Assembly (NCBI GenBank): GCA_020248915.1
Contig: JADCGP010000006.1
Span: 85,195 to 149,194, forward strand
Direction of reading: 5' to 3'
DNA length: 64,000 nucleotides
Source: Rubrivivax sp.
GTDB lineage: Bacteria > Pseudomonadota > Gammaproteobacteria > Burkholderiales > Burkholderiaceae_C
The notes under the pieces are model-generated. The model saw only the letters and a list, made by a program, of their open reading frames with translations. It had not been told where the DNA came from and searched no databases. The position numbers and the translations under genes were made by a program. Every line of letters starts with the position of its first letter. Position 1 is the stretch's first letter. Of the stretch, positions 56,169 through 63,866 are shown piece by piece.

Positions 56169-57269
56169 ATGCGCCTGGTCCTGCTCGGAGCCGGCCACAT
56201 CGGCCAGACCATCGCCCGCCTGCTCGGCCGCAGCGGCGACTACCAGGTCACCGTCGTCGACCGCAGCGCCGAGGCGCTGGCGCTGCTGGCTGGCGAACCG
56301 GTGCGCACGCTGCGCCTGGAGAGCGCCGATGCCGAGGCCCTCGCCCGCGTGCTGGACGGGGAGCAGGTGGTGGTCAACGCGCTGCCGTACCACCTGGCCG
56401 CGCACACCGCGGCGCAGGCGCGGGCCGCCGGCTGCCACTACTTCGACCTCACCGAGGACGTCGCCGCCACGCGCGAGATCGTGCGGATGGCCGAGGGCGC
56501 ACAGACCGCCTTCATGCCCCAGTGCGGCCTGGCGCCCGGATTCATCGGCATCGTCGCGCACCACCTGGCGCAGGGCTTCGACGCGCTGCACGACGTGAAG
56601 ATGCGCGTCGGCGCGCTGCCCGCCTTCCCGACCAATGCCCTCAAGTACAACCTGACCTGGAGCGTCGACGGGCTGATCAACGAGTACTGCCACCCCTGCG
56701 AGGCCATCCGCGACGGCCATCGCATCGAGGCGCTGCCGCTCGAGGGCCTGGAGCACTTCTCGCTGGACGGCATCGAGTACGAGGCCTTCAACACCAGCGG
56801 CGGCCTGGGCACACTGTGCGAGACGCTCGCGGGGCGGGTGCGCAACCTCGACTACAAGAGCGTGCGTTACCCGGGCCACCATGCGCTGATGAAGGTGCTG
56901 CTCGAGGAACTGCGGCTGGCCGACGACCAGGAGACGCTCAAGACCATCATGCGGCGGGCGATCCCGAGCACGATGCAGGACGTGGTGCTGGTGTTCGTCA
57001 CCGTCAGCGGCACGCGCAAGGGGCAGCTGGTGCAGGAGGTGTTCGCGCGGAAGATCTTTGCCGAGCGCGCGCAGGACGGCGCCGAGGCGCAGTCGGCGAT
57101 CCAGATCACCACCGCGGCCGGTGTCTGTGCCGCCGTGGACCTGTTCCGCACCGGCCGGCTGCCCCAGCGCGGCTTCGTGCGACAGGAGCAGGTGGCGCTG
57201 CCCGAGTTCCTGGCCAATCGCTTCGGTCGCGCCTACCAGCAGTTCCGGCAGGTCGAGAGCATCGGCTAG
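56169..57269 (+). CDS. Saccharopine dehydrogenase-family / lysine 6-dehydrogenase-like oxidoreductase
   Basis: NAD(P)-dependent oxidoreductase of 366 residues. The Rossmann start is MRLVLLGAGHIGQTIARLLGRSG (GxGxxG at 7-12), with DRSAEAL for cofactor selectivity, VVNALPYHLAAHTAAQA, HYFDLTEDV and PQCGLAPGFIGIVAHHLA. These are features of the saccharopine dehydrogenase/L-lysine dehydrogenase group rather than the long LYS9 form. CGGAG lies 8 bases before the ATG. With its divergent Lrp-family regulator it probably forms an amino-acid-induced catabolic unit; lysine is the favoured substrate but is not proven. Confidence 0.88.
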   Translation: MRLVLLGAGHIGQTIARLLGRSGDYQVTVVDRSAEALALLAGEPVRTLRLESADAEALARVLDGEQVVVNALPYHLAAHTAAQARAAGCHYFDLTEDVAATREIVRMAEGAQTAFMPQCGLAPGFIGIVAHHLAQGFDALHDVKMRVGALPAFPTNALKYNLTWSVDGLINEYCHPCEAIRDGHRIEALPLEGLEHFSLDGIEYEAFNTSGGLGTLCETLAGRVRNLDYKSVRYPGHHALMKVLLEELRLADDQETLKTIMRRAIPSTMQDVVLVFVTVSGTRKGQLVQEVFARKIFAERAQDGAEAQSAIQITTAAGVCAAVDLFRTGRLPQRGFVRQEQVALPEFLANRFGRAYQQFRQVESIG

Positions 57270-57826
57270 CGGCGGGACGAGTGCGCGCGGCCATGAACCC
57301 TGCGCCTCCCGGCGCTCCAAGGCTCACGCCGCACCCCCCCGCCCGCACGACCCTCTGCAACCACCAGCGAGGACTGCAAACCGCCCGCTACGGCGCCCAT
57401 CGAGTGGCGAGCCGAGCGGCAAGCGCCGTGCACGCCCGCCACGGCGCCCGTTGAGCGGCAGGTGGTGTGCCTGGCCGGCGCTGTGTGGGGTGCCGAGCAG
57501 CGCAGCCTCGAGGGCGGCGCGCGCAGCGCGCTTCGTGATCTGACCCACGGCAACTGTCCGAGCGCAGCGAGCGAAGCGAGCGGAGCGAGTTTTGCCGTGC
57601 GCCCTCGAGGCGAGCAGCGCAGGGGAGTCGGCCTGCAAGGCCGACCGCCCCGTCCAGCGCCGGCCAGGCGCGCCGCCTGCCGCGACGCGCGATGCGCCGC
57701 CTGCCGCGACGCGCGATCCGGTGCACACCGAGACGCGCGATGCGCCGCTCGCCACGGCGCACGCCGCACAGAGCCCCAGTCGTCGACTGTGGCTAGCATC
57801 TGCCACCCCACTCCCGTGCTCCCGCA
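57270..57826. other. 557-bp repeat-rich gap between the dehydrogenase gene and gph
   Basis: No gene can be supported. The stretch contains short direct repeats (AGCGAGCGAAGCGAGCGGAG around 57560-57590), a 24-bp tandem repeat, and repeated GGCGCC(C/A)-type segments. A minus-strand frame across it encodes an Arg/Ala-rich product with RVAAGGAS repeats, which I regard as a by-product of the repeats. It separates gph from its usual neighbour rpe. Confidence 0.6.
57670..57741. repeat. 24-bp tandem repeat, two exact and one degenerate copy
   Basis: The unit begins GCGCCGCCTGCCGCGACG and ends CGCGAT. Copies at 57670-57693 and 57694-57717 are identical; 57718-57741 keeps only the last 12 bases (GAGACGCGCGAT). 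Confidence 0.85.
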
Positions 57827-58546
57827 GTGAACCCCACCCGCCTGGACCGCGCGTCGTTCGACGCCGCGATCGTCGATCTCGACGGCACGATGGTGGACAC
57901 CCTGGGCGACTTCGAGGTCGCGCTGGCCGCCGCGCTCGCCGACGTCGGCTGCCCGCCCGTCACGCGCGACTTCATCGCGCGCACCGTGGGCCGCGGCAGC
58001 GAGCACCTGATCCGCTCCGCGCTGGCGCAGGTCGGCGCGCCGCCGGCGCTGTTCGATGCCGCCTGGGTGAGCTACCAGCACCACTACCGGGCCGTCAACG
58101 GCCTGCACTCGGTTCCGTATCCCGGCGTCGCGCAGGGCCTCGGTGCGCTGCGCGCGGCCGGCTGGCGCCTGGCCTGCATCACCAACAAGCCCGGCGCCTT
58201 CGCGCGCGCGCTGCTGCTGGCCAAGGGGCTGGCGCCGCTGTTCGAGCACGTGTACGGCGGCGACGCGTTCGCGCGCCGCAAGCCCGACCCGTTGCCGCTG
58301 CTGCAGGCCTGCAAGGCGCTGGGCACGGAGCCGGCGCGCACGCTCGTGATCGGCGACTCCAGCAACGACGCCGTCGCCGCCCGCGCCGCCGGCTGCCCGG
58401 TGGTGCTGGTGAGCTACGGCTACAACCACGGCGAGCCCGCGCACGCCGCCGGTGCCGACGCCGTGATCGACCGCATCGACGAGTTGCCGCAGCGCCTGGC
58501 CGAGCCCGGCTGGCCCCGCGCCGGCGCTGCTACCATCGCCCCGTGA
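57827..58546 (+). CDS. gph: Phosphoglycolate phosphatase
   Basis: HAD-superfamily phosphatase of 239 residues that dephosphorylates 2-phosphoglycolate. Motif I is IVDLDGTMVDT with the nucleophile Asp, motif II is ACITNKP, the conserved Lys lies in RRKPDPLPLL, and motif IV is VIGDSSNDAVAARAAGC. The helical cap spans about residues 25-95. The start is a GTG at 57827. The stop codon overlaps the GTG of a Trp-rich leader peptide that precedes trpE. The order apaG-rpe-gph-trpE is conserved in Burkholderiales and supports the assignment. Confidence 0.94.
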   Translation: MNPTRLDRASFDAAIVDLDGTMVDTLGDFEVALAAALADVGCPPVTRDFIARTVGRGSEHLIRSALAQVGAPPALFDAAWVSYQHHYRAVNGLHSVPYPGVAQGLGALRAAGWRLACITNKPGAFARALLLAKGLAPLFEHVYGGDAFARRKPDPLPLLQACKALGTEPARTLVIGDSSNDAVAARAAGCPVVLVSYGYNHGEPAHAAGADAVIDRIDELPQRLAEPGWPRAGAATIAP

Positions 58547-58659
58547 TCCCGACTCCCGCCCTGCCTGCCGCCTTCCCGCCAGGGACCCGGCGCCGCGCCT
58601 TCGGCGCCGGCCCGTCCCGGGGAGCCTGGCCCTGGCGTCGCTGGCCCGCCAGCCGCTGA
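58543..58659 (+). CDS. trpL: Candidate trp operon leader peptide
   Basis: A 38-codon frame starts with GTG overlapping the gph stop (GTGA) and ends GAWPWRRWPASR. It has three Trp codons within six codons just before the stop, the hallmark of a ribosome-stalling trp leader peptide. It lies 133 bp upstream of trpE. The following GC-rich leader can form several competing stems, but I see no T-run, so the terminator partner is not clear and control may work differently. The gene has no independent ribosome site and relies on coupling to gph. Confidence 0.6.
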   Translation: MIPTPALPAAFPPGTRRRAFGAGPSRGAWPWRRWPASR

Positions 58660-58792
58660 ACGTCGCGCGGCGCGCGGCCGTCCCCCGCGGACGACCGCGC
58701 CACCGGCCGCAGCGACGATCCTGCCCCAACATCCCGCCCGACAGTCGCCGGCGCCCCGCCGCCACGGCAACTGCCGCACCGAGGGCCACGAC

Positions 58793-60331
58793 GTGATCAC
58801 CGAACTCGAATTCAAGAGCCTGGCCGCCCAGGGCTACAGCCGCATCCCGCTGCTCACCGAGGCCTTCGCCGACCTCGAGACGCCGCTGTCGCTCTACCTC
58901 AAGCTGGCCGGCGGCAGCCGCCACAGCTTCCTGCTCGAGAGCGTGGTCGGCGGCGAGCGCTTCGGGCGCTACTCCTTCATCGGGCTGCCGGCGCGCACCC
59001 TGCTGCGCTCGAGCGCCCGTGCCGACGGCGGCTTCCTCACCGAGGTGGTCACCGACGAGCGGGTGGTCGAGACCGACCAGGGCGACCCGCTCGACTTCAT
59101 CGCCCGCTACCAGGCGCGCTTCAAGGTGGCGCTGCGGCCCGGGCTGCCGCGCTTCTGCGGGGGGCTGGCCGGCTACTTCGGCTACGACACGGTGCGGGCG
59201 ATCGAGCCGCGGCTGGCCGGCACGCGCAAGGGCGGCGGCATCGGCACGCCCGACATCCAGCTGCTGCAGTGCGAGGAGCTGGCCGTCATCGACAACCTGT
59301 CGGGGCGGCTGTACCTGATCGTCTACGCCGACCCGGCCCAGCCCGAGGCCTGGTTCGCGGGCAAGCGACGGCTCGCCGAGCTGGCCGACCGGCTGCGCTT
59401 CTCCGTCACCGCGCCCCAGGTGCGGCGCGGCCCGAGCTACGCGGTCGAGCGCGAGTTCGCGCGCGCCGACTTCGAACGCGCGGTGGAGCGCGCCAAGGAG
59501 TACATCGCCGCGGGCGACTGCATGCAGATCGTGCTCGGCCAGCGGCTGCGCAAGCGCTACACCGAGAGCCCGCTGGCGCTGTACCGCGCGCTGCGCTCGC
59601 TGAACCCGAGCCCGTACATGTACTACTACGACATGGGCGGCTTCCAGATCGTCGGCGCGAGCCCCGAGATCCTGGTGCGCCACGAGCGCGACGCCGAGGG
59701 GGCCGACACGGCGGTTTCGGCCGACACCGCCGACGGCGGCGGCACCTCCGAGAAGGTCACGATCCGGCCGATCGCCGGCACCCGCCCGCGCGGCAGCACG
59801 CCCGAGCGCGACCGCGCGCTCGAGCGCGAGCTGCTGGCCGACCCGAAGGAGCGCGCCGAGCACCTGATGCTGATCGACCTGGCGCGCAACGACATCGGGC
59901 GCATCGCCCGCACCGGCAGCGTCCGCGTGACCGAGGCCTTCGGCATCGAGCGCTACTCGCACGTGATGCACATCGTCAGCAACGTCGAGGGACGGCTGCG
60001 GCCGGGCGTGGGAGCGCTGGACGTGCTGCGCGCCAGCTTCCCCGCCGGCACGCTGAGCGGCGCGCCGAAGATCCGCGCGATGCAGCTGATCGACGAGCTC
60101 GAGCCGGTGGAGCGCGGCATCTACGGCGGCGCGGTCGGCTACCTCAGCTTCGCCGGCGACATGGACGTGGCCATCGCCATCCGCACCGGCGTCGTCAAGG
60201 ACCAGACCCTGTACGTTCAGGCCGGCGCCGGTGTCGTGGCCGACAGCGTGCCCGCCGCCGAGTGGCAGGAGACCGAGGCCAAGGCGCGCGCGGTGCTGCG
60301 CGCCGCCGAGCTGGTCGAGGAAGGCTTCTGA
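58793..60331 (+). CDS. trpE: Anthranilate synthase component I
   Basis: Converts chorismate and ammonia or glutamine nitrogen to anthranilate, the first step of tryptophan synthesis. It has 512 residues, the normal length. The N-terminal domain has HSFLLESVVGGERFGRYSFIG with the LLES tryptophan feedback site. The chorismate-binding domain has AGDCMQIVLGQRL, LNPSPYMYYYDMG, TIRPIAGTRPRGSTPE, HLMLIDLARNDIGRIA, SHVMHIVSNVEG, LRASFPAGTLSGAPKIRAM and GIYGGAVGYLSFAGDMD. The start is GTG at 58793 (ITELEFKSLAAQGYSRIPL), with GAGGG upstream. The expected partner trpG begins 29 bp downstream but is broken. Confidence 0.96.
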   Translation: MITELEFKSLAAQGYSRIPLLTEAFADLETPLSLYLKLAGGSRHSFLLESVVGGERFGRYSFIGLPARTLLRSSARADGGFLTEVVTDERVVETDQGDPLDFIARYQARFKVALRPGLPRFCGGLAGYFGYDTVRAIEPRLAGTRKGGGIGTPDIQLLQCEELAVIDNLSGRLYLIVYADPAQPEAWFAGKRRLAELADRLRFSVTAPQVRRGPSYAVEREFARADFERAVERAKEYIAAGDCMQIVLGQRLRKRYTESPLALYRALRSLNPSPYMYYYDMGGFQIVGASPEILVRHERDAEGADTAVSADTADGGGTSEKVTIRPIAGTRPRGSTPERDRALERELLADPKERAEHLMLIDLARNDIGRIARTGSVRVTEAFGIERYSHVMHIVSNVEGRLRPGVGALDVLRASFPAGTLSGAPKIRAMQLIDELEPVERGIYGGAVGYLSFAGDMDVAIAIRTGVVKDQTLYVQAGAGVVADSVPAAEWQETEAKARAVLRAAELVEEGF

Positions 60332-60360
60332 GGCGTCGCGGGCGCAGCGCAGGAGGGCAT

Positions 60361-60453
60361 ATGCTGCTGATGATCGACCAACTTCAGGTGGGTCTCACAG
60401 CATCCCACGGCGGCCCGCAAACCCTCGCCAGTGCTGGAGATTCGGGCGCCTGA
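60361..60453 (+). pseudogene. trpG: trpG 5' remnant, interrupted after codon 6
   Basis: AGGAGG lies 4 bases before an ATG followed by CTGCTGATGATCGAC (MLLMID), exactly how trpG begins in related bacteria (MLLMIDNYDSFTYNL). From about 60379 the sequence is unrelated, and the frame ends after 30 codons (QLQVGLTASHGG...). The glutamine amidotransferase domain is therefore missing here. The trpE-trpG junction is normally conserved, so foreign DNA or a rearrangement breakpoint begins at about 60379. The rest of trpG should lie elsewhere, possibly beyond the window. Confidence 0.72.
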
Positions 60454-60583
60454 CGTCGCACGGCGGACCGCTCCGGTCCGGCGAGAAGCGGGTATCGATG
60501 CGGGTATCGAAACGACTCAGATTCGCCCATCGAGCATCGTGCTGCTGACGGGCTGCTTCCAGCAGGTCTGACACACGCCGCAG

Positions 60584-60988
60584 CTACGCCGCCCACACCC
60601 GCAGCGGGCAGTGCTGCGCCATGTGACTGAAGTCGCGGTCGGTCGTCAGCAGCGTCAGCTCATGGCGGATACCCAGCTGCGCGATCAGCGCGTCGATGGT
60701 GCCCACCTGCACGCCGGCCTGCCGGCACGTGGTGCGCAGCGAGGCGGCGTCGATGTGATCCTGCCGATCGGGCTGCAGCAGCGGCAGCGCGGCAAAGCGG
60801 TCGATGATCTGTTTGCGCGCCTTCGGGCCAGCGAAGCCCTGGAGCAGCTCCTGAAGCACCAGGCCGGTGGTGACCACGACGTCGGCGCCGAGCAGCGCAT
60901 CCTGGAGCTGCCGGACTTCGGGCTCGCCGCGTTCCGCGTCGCGCCGGAGCGCCAGCGACCAGACGCTGGTGTCGACCAGCAGCGTCAT
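60584..60988 (-). CDS. vapC: VapC-type PIN-domain ribonuclease toxin
   Basis: Toxin of a type II toxin-antitoxin system, a metal-dependent RNase of 134 residues. The PIN-domain acidic residues are visible: Asp in LLVDTSVW near 6, Glu in LVLQELLQG, Asp in VGTIDALIAQLG and Asp in LLTTDRDFSHMA. VapC proteins usually cut initiator tRNA or other structured RNA. Its ATG overlaps the antitoxin stop (ATGA), so it is co-translated after the antitoxin. It lies in the accessory region after the trpG breakpoint. Confidence 0.92.
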   Translation of the reverse strand: MTLLVDTSVWSLALRRDAERGEPEVRQLQDALLGADVVVTTGLVLQELLQGFAGPKARKQIIDRFAALPLLQPDRQDHIDAASLRTTCRQAGVQVGTIDALIAQLGIRHELTLLTTDRDFSHMAQHCPLRVWAA

Positions 60989-61191
60989 GCGCCGCTGCGC
61001 GAGCGCTCGGCCTTGTGGTCGAAGGCCGGATCCCACTCCAGCTTGCCCAGCAGCTCGGCCACGCGGCGCTGCTCGCGCCGCGCGATGAACTCCTGCAGCG
61101 CCTTTGTGACAGCAGCCTTCTTGGTGCGCTCCCCACTGACTTCGACGGCGCGCTCGAGCAGTTCGGGGTCGATGGCGAGGTTGGTGGCCAT
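60985..61191 (-). CDS. vapB: VapB-family antitoxin
   Basis: Antitoxin of 68 residues. The N-terminal part (MATNLAIDPELLERAVEVSGERTKKAAVTKALQEFIARRE) is a ribbon-helix-helix-like DNA-binding domain of the VapB/DUF2191 type, and the C-terminal tail (LLGKLEWDPAFDHKAERSRSG) should wrap the toxin. AAGGAG lies 6 bases before the ATG at 61191, fixing the start; upstream in-frame ATGs have no ribosome site. The pair is probably autoregulated by the VapBC complex through sites just upstream. Confidence 0.92.
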   Translation of the reverse strand: MATNLAIDPELLERAVEVSGERTKKAAVTKALQEFIARREQRRVAELLGKLEWDPAFDHKAERSRSGA

Positions 61192-62017
61192 GTGCAGCTC
61201 CTTGTGCGGCAGTTTACACATCGGCAGCCCTTCAGGCCAACGCAGGTAGCGGCGCCGCGCAGGCTCTGGCGCAACACTCAGATCGAATCGGCTGGCGGTT
61301 CGATCCCCTTTCGCGATCAGCCACCTTTCGGGTCTTGATGGTGGGGATTCGTGGTCGACCATGGGCTCGCGCGGGCGGACCGACCTTCAAGCCCCTGCGA
61401 CCACGCGCCGGCTCGCCCACGAGTGGCGGCCGGTGCTCGAACGGATGGCGAGACGCTGTGCACGGCATCAGGTGCCGGCACGGCTTGGGCACGGTCTGCA
61501 GCGCGTTTCAGGAGCGCCCGGCGCGGTGGCCGGTGGTCTGCAGCACTCAGCTCTGCGAAGGGGAACCAACGTCCGCGACCTCGGGGGTCACGGCCAGCCT
61601 GGCTCAGGTCCAGACCTCAATGGGCAGGTAACGACTGCGACGCCTCTTCGCTCCAGCAGAGCAGGCCATGAGGGAGGCCCAAGGGAGCCTGTAGTGGACG
61701 CGCGGGGCGCGGGTGTCGTCAACGGGCTTGGCGCAGACGCCCGCCGCAATCGGCCGGACTCACGGGTACTTGCATGGGCAAGTGATGCAGGGGCAAGGCG
61801 GCTCTGTTTTCGGAACGCCGGCAGGGCGCGCGCCGCCCCTGGGGTTGACGACTGTGCGATCCAACCAAACGGTCGCGGGCAGTGCCCTGGGGCGAAACGG
61901 AGTCCGGATGGTCTGGCATGGCGCGGATTGTCTCGCTCCTGGGTTGATAGCCATTTATTCGTATTTATGCGGTCAATGTCGTATAAATCGGCATAAGTCG
62001 CTATAGTGGCACCTGCC
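61192..62017. other. 826-bp accessory gap without a convincing gene
   Basis: Holds the vapBC promoter at its left end and the ATPase promoter at its right end. Several overlapping frames exist, but their products are Arg/Gly-rich and match no family I know, and none has a good ribosome site. Codon use is less GC-biased than in flanking core genes. It may contain decayed mobile DNA. Confidence 0.5.
61953..62007 (+). promoter_or_regulatory. AT-rich control region upstream of the ATPase gene
   Basis: An island of low GC with nested inverted repeats: TTATGC (61965-61970) with GCATAA (61991-61996), and ATTTAT (61963-61968) with ATAAAT (61983-61988). TATAGT (62002-62007) is a possible -10 box very close to the ATG at 62018. 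It looks like a promoter with an operator for a symmetric repressor. Confidence 0.45.
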
Positions 62018-63202
62018 ATGGACAAGATCCGCAACCCCTTCTCGCCGGGCGCGGGCTCGCCGCCGCCCGAGCTGGCCGGCCGCGAAGGCATCCTGGAGCA
62101 GGCTCGGGTGCTGTTTGGCCGGGTGCAGGCCAAGCGGCCCGAGAAGAGCCTGCTGCTGACGGGCCTGCGCGGCGTGGGCAAGACGGTGCTGCTCAACGAG
62201 ATCGAGCGCATTGCCGTGGCCCAGGGCTTCAGAACCATCTTGGTCGAGGCGCACGAAGGCAAGCCGCTGGCCGTGCTGCTGGCGCCTCACTTGCGCCGCT
62301 TGCTGTTCGACCTGGATCGGGTGAAGGCGGCTGGCAACAAGGCGCGCCGGGCCTTGAGCGTGCTGCGTAGCTTCATCGGTGCCATCAAGGTGAAAGTGGG
62401 CGATCTGGACATCGGCCTCGACATCGAACCCGAGCCTGGCTCGGCCGACAGCGGCGATCTTGAGGTCGATCTGCCCAACCTGTTCGTGGCCGTGGGCGAA
62501 GCGGCGCAGGAGCGGGGCGCGGCGGTCGCCATCCTGATCGACGAGATCCAGTACTTCAGCACCGAGGAGCTGAGCGCGCTGATCATGGCCATGCGCCGCA
62601 TGCAGCAGCGCCAACTGCCGCTGGTGCTGGTGGGCGCGGGCCTCCCGATCCTGCCCGGGCTGGCCGGTGAGTCGAAGTCGTATGCCGAGCGGCTGTTCAA
62701 CTTCCCCGCATTGGGGCCCCTGCCTGAGCCCGACGCTGCGCGTGCACTGCAGGACCCCGTGCAGGCCGAGGGCGTGGCGTTCGACCTCGATGCGCTGCAC
62801 GAGATCTTCCGGCTCACCCAGGGGTATCCGTACTTTCTGCAGGAGTGGGGCTACCAAGCCTGGAACCACGCCGCGGCCTCGCCCATCGGCGCGGACGTGA
62901 TCCTTGAGGCGAGCGAGCTGGTGTCGCAGCGCCTGGACGAGAACTTCTTCCGCGTGCGCTTCGACCGGCTGACGCCACGGGAGAAGACCTACCTGCGCGC
63001 CATGGCCGAACTGGGCGAAGGACCCTACCGAACCGGCGACATCGCCGACAAGCTGGGAGTGAAGACCACGAGTCTGGCGCCAGTGCGCGCCAACCTGATC
63101 AAGAAGGGTATGGTCTACAGCCCCTCGCATGGCGAGATGGCCTTCACCGTGCCGCTGTTCGATGCCTTCATGCGGCGCGCGATGCCGCGCTTCGAACCCT
63201 GA
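62018..63202 (+). CDS. AAA-type ATPase with C-terminal winged helix (archaeal-ATPase-like)
   Basis: ATP-binding protein of 394 residues. The opening MDKIRNPFSPGAGSPPPELAGREGILEQA is typical of STAND/AAA ATPases of the archaeal-ATPase group. Walker A is LLTGLRGVGKTVLL (about 46-59), Walker B is VAILIDEIQYFS, and sensor-like LVLVGAGLP follows. The C-terminal 80 residues (LTPREKTYLRAMAELGEGPYRTGDIADKLGVKTTSLAPVRANLIKKGMV) form a winged helix that probably binds DNA. Genes of this type occur beside mobile elements and restriction systems. Here it is followed 13 bp later by an HsdR-like fragment on the same strand. The role is unknown. GTG at 62006 is an alternative start. Confidence 0.82.
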   Translation: MDKIRNPFSPGAGSPPPELAGREGILEQARVLFGRVQAKRPEKSLLLTGLRGVGKTVLLNEIERIAVAQGFRTILVEAHEGKPLAVLLAPHLRRLLFDLDRVKAAGNKARRALSVLRSFIGAIKVKVGDLDIGLDIEPEPGSADSGDLEVDLPNLFVAVGEAAQERGAAVAILIDEIQYFSTEELSALIMAMRRMQQRQLPLVLVGAGLPILPGLAGESKSYAERLFNFPALGPLPEPDAARALQDPVQAEGVAFDLDALHEIFRLTQGYPYFLQEWGYQAWNHAAASPIGADVILEASELVSQRLDENFFRVRFDRLTPREKTYLRAMAELGEGPYRTGDIADKLGVKTTSLAPVRANLIKKGMVYSPSHGEMAFTVPLFDAFMRRAMPRFEP

Positions 63203-63215
63203 CGGCGAGGTTGCC

Positions 63216-63866
63216 ATGCCCAGCGTCGGCCAGATCGAGAAGAAGACGCAAGAGCGAGTGCTGGCGCTGCTGAGCCAGCGCCTGGGCTACACCTACCTGG
63301 GCGACTGGATCGACCGGCCCGCCAACTCGAACATCGAGCCCGAAGGCCTGAGGGCCTGGTTGGCCACCCAGGGCGTGAGCGACACGCTGGCCGCACGCGC
63401 CTTGTTCGAACTGCAGAAGGTGGCCAACGACACCAGCAAGAGCCTCTACGACCGCAACCATGCCGTCTACCGCCTGCTGCGCTATGGCGTGAAGGTGCGG
63501 CCCGAGGCGGGGGAGAACACGGTCACCGTGTGGCTGGTGAAGTGGGCAGATCCGCTGGCCAACGACTTCGCGGTGGCCGAGGAAGTCGCCGTCCCCGGCG
63601 GCGACCTGGTCAGCGGCGCCAAGGCCAGCACGAAGGCCGGGACGAAGAGGCCCGACGTGGTGCTGTACGTCAACGGCATCGCGCTGGGCGTGCTGGAATT
63701 GAAGCGTTCCACGGTGTCGGTATCCGAGGGCATCCGCCAGAACCTGGACAACCAGAAGAAGGAGTTCATTCAACCCTTCTTCTCCACGATGCAGTGGGTG
63801 ATGGCGGGCAACGACACCGAAGGCCTGCGCTACGCCACCATCGAGACACCCGAGAAGTATTCCTGA
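63216..63866 (+). pseudogene. Truncated type I restriction HsdR-like N-terminal nuclease domain
   Basis: The frame encodes 216 residues matching the start of HsdR subunits, which are normally about 1,000 residues. The opening (MPSVGQIEKKTQERVLALLSQRLGYTYLGDW) leads into a PD-(D/E)xK nuclease fold with Asp147 in KRPDVVLYVNGIALG and Glu161-Leu-Lys163 in VLELKRS. It then has QNLDNQKKEFIQPFFSTMQWVMAGNDTEGLRYATIETPEKY, where the motor domains should follow. The frame stops two codons later and the next bases do not resume HsdR in any frame. GAGG lies 5 bases before the ATG. It is either interrupted by an insertion at about 63862 or decayed. No hsdM or hsdS is visible. Confidence 0.78.

Noticed and set aside
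57324..57806. Minus-strand 160-codon frame with RVAAGGAS repeats
   Set aside because: The repeats simply translate the 24-bp tandem repeat. There is no ribosome site and the rest is low-complexity sequence.
61280..61330. GGTTCGATCCC resembling a tRNA T-loop in the accessory region
   Set aside because: Flanking bases do not form a T-stem or acceptor stem, so no tRNA or attachment site can be supported.
61361..61996. 211-codon plus-strand frame before the ATPase gene
   Set aside because: No family match, no ribosome site, and it runs through the AT-rich promoter region of the ATPase.
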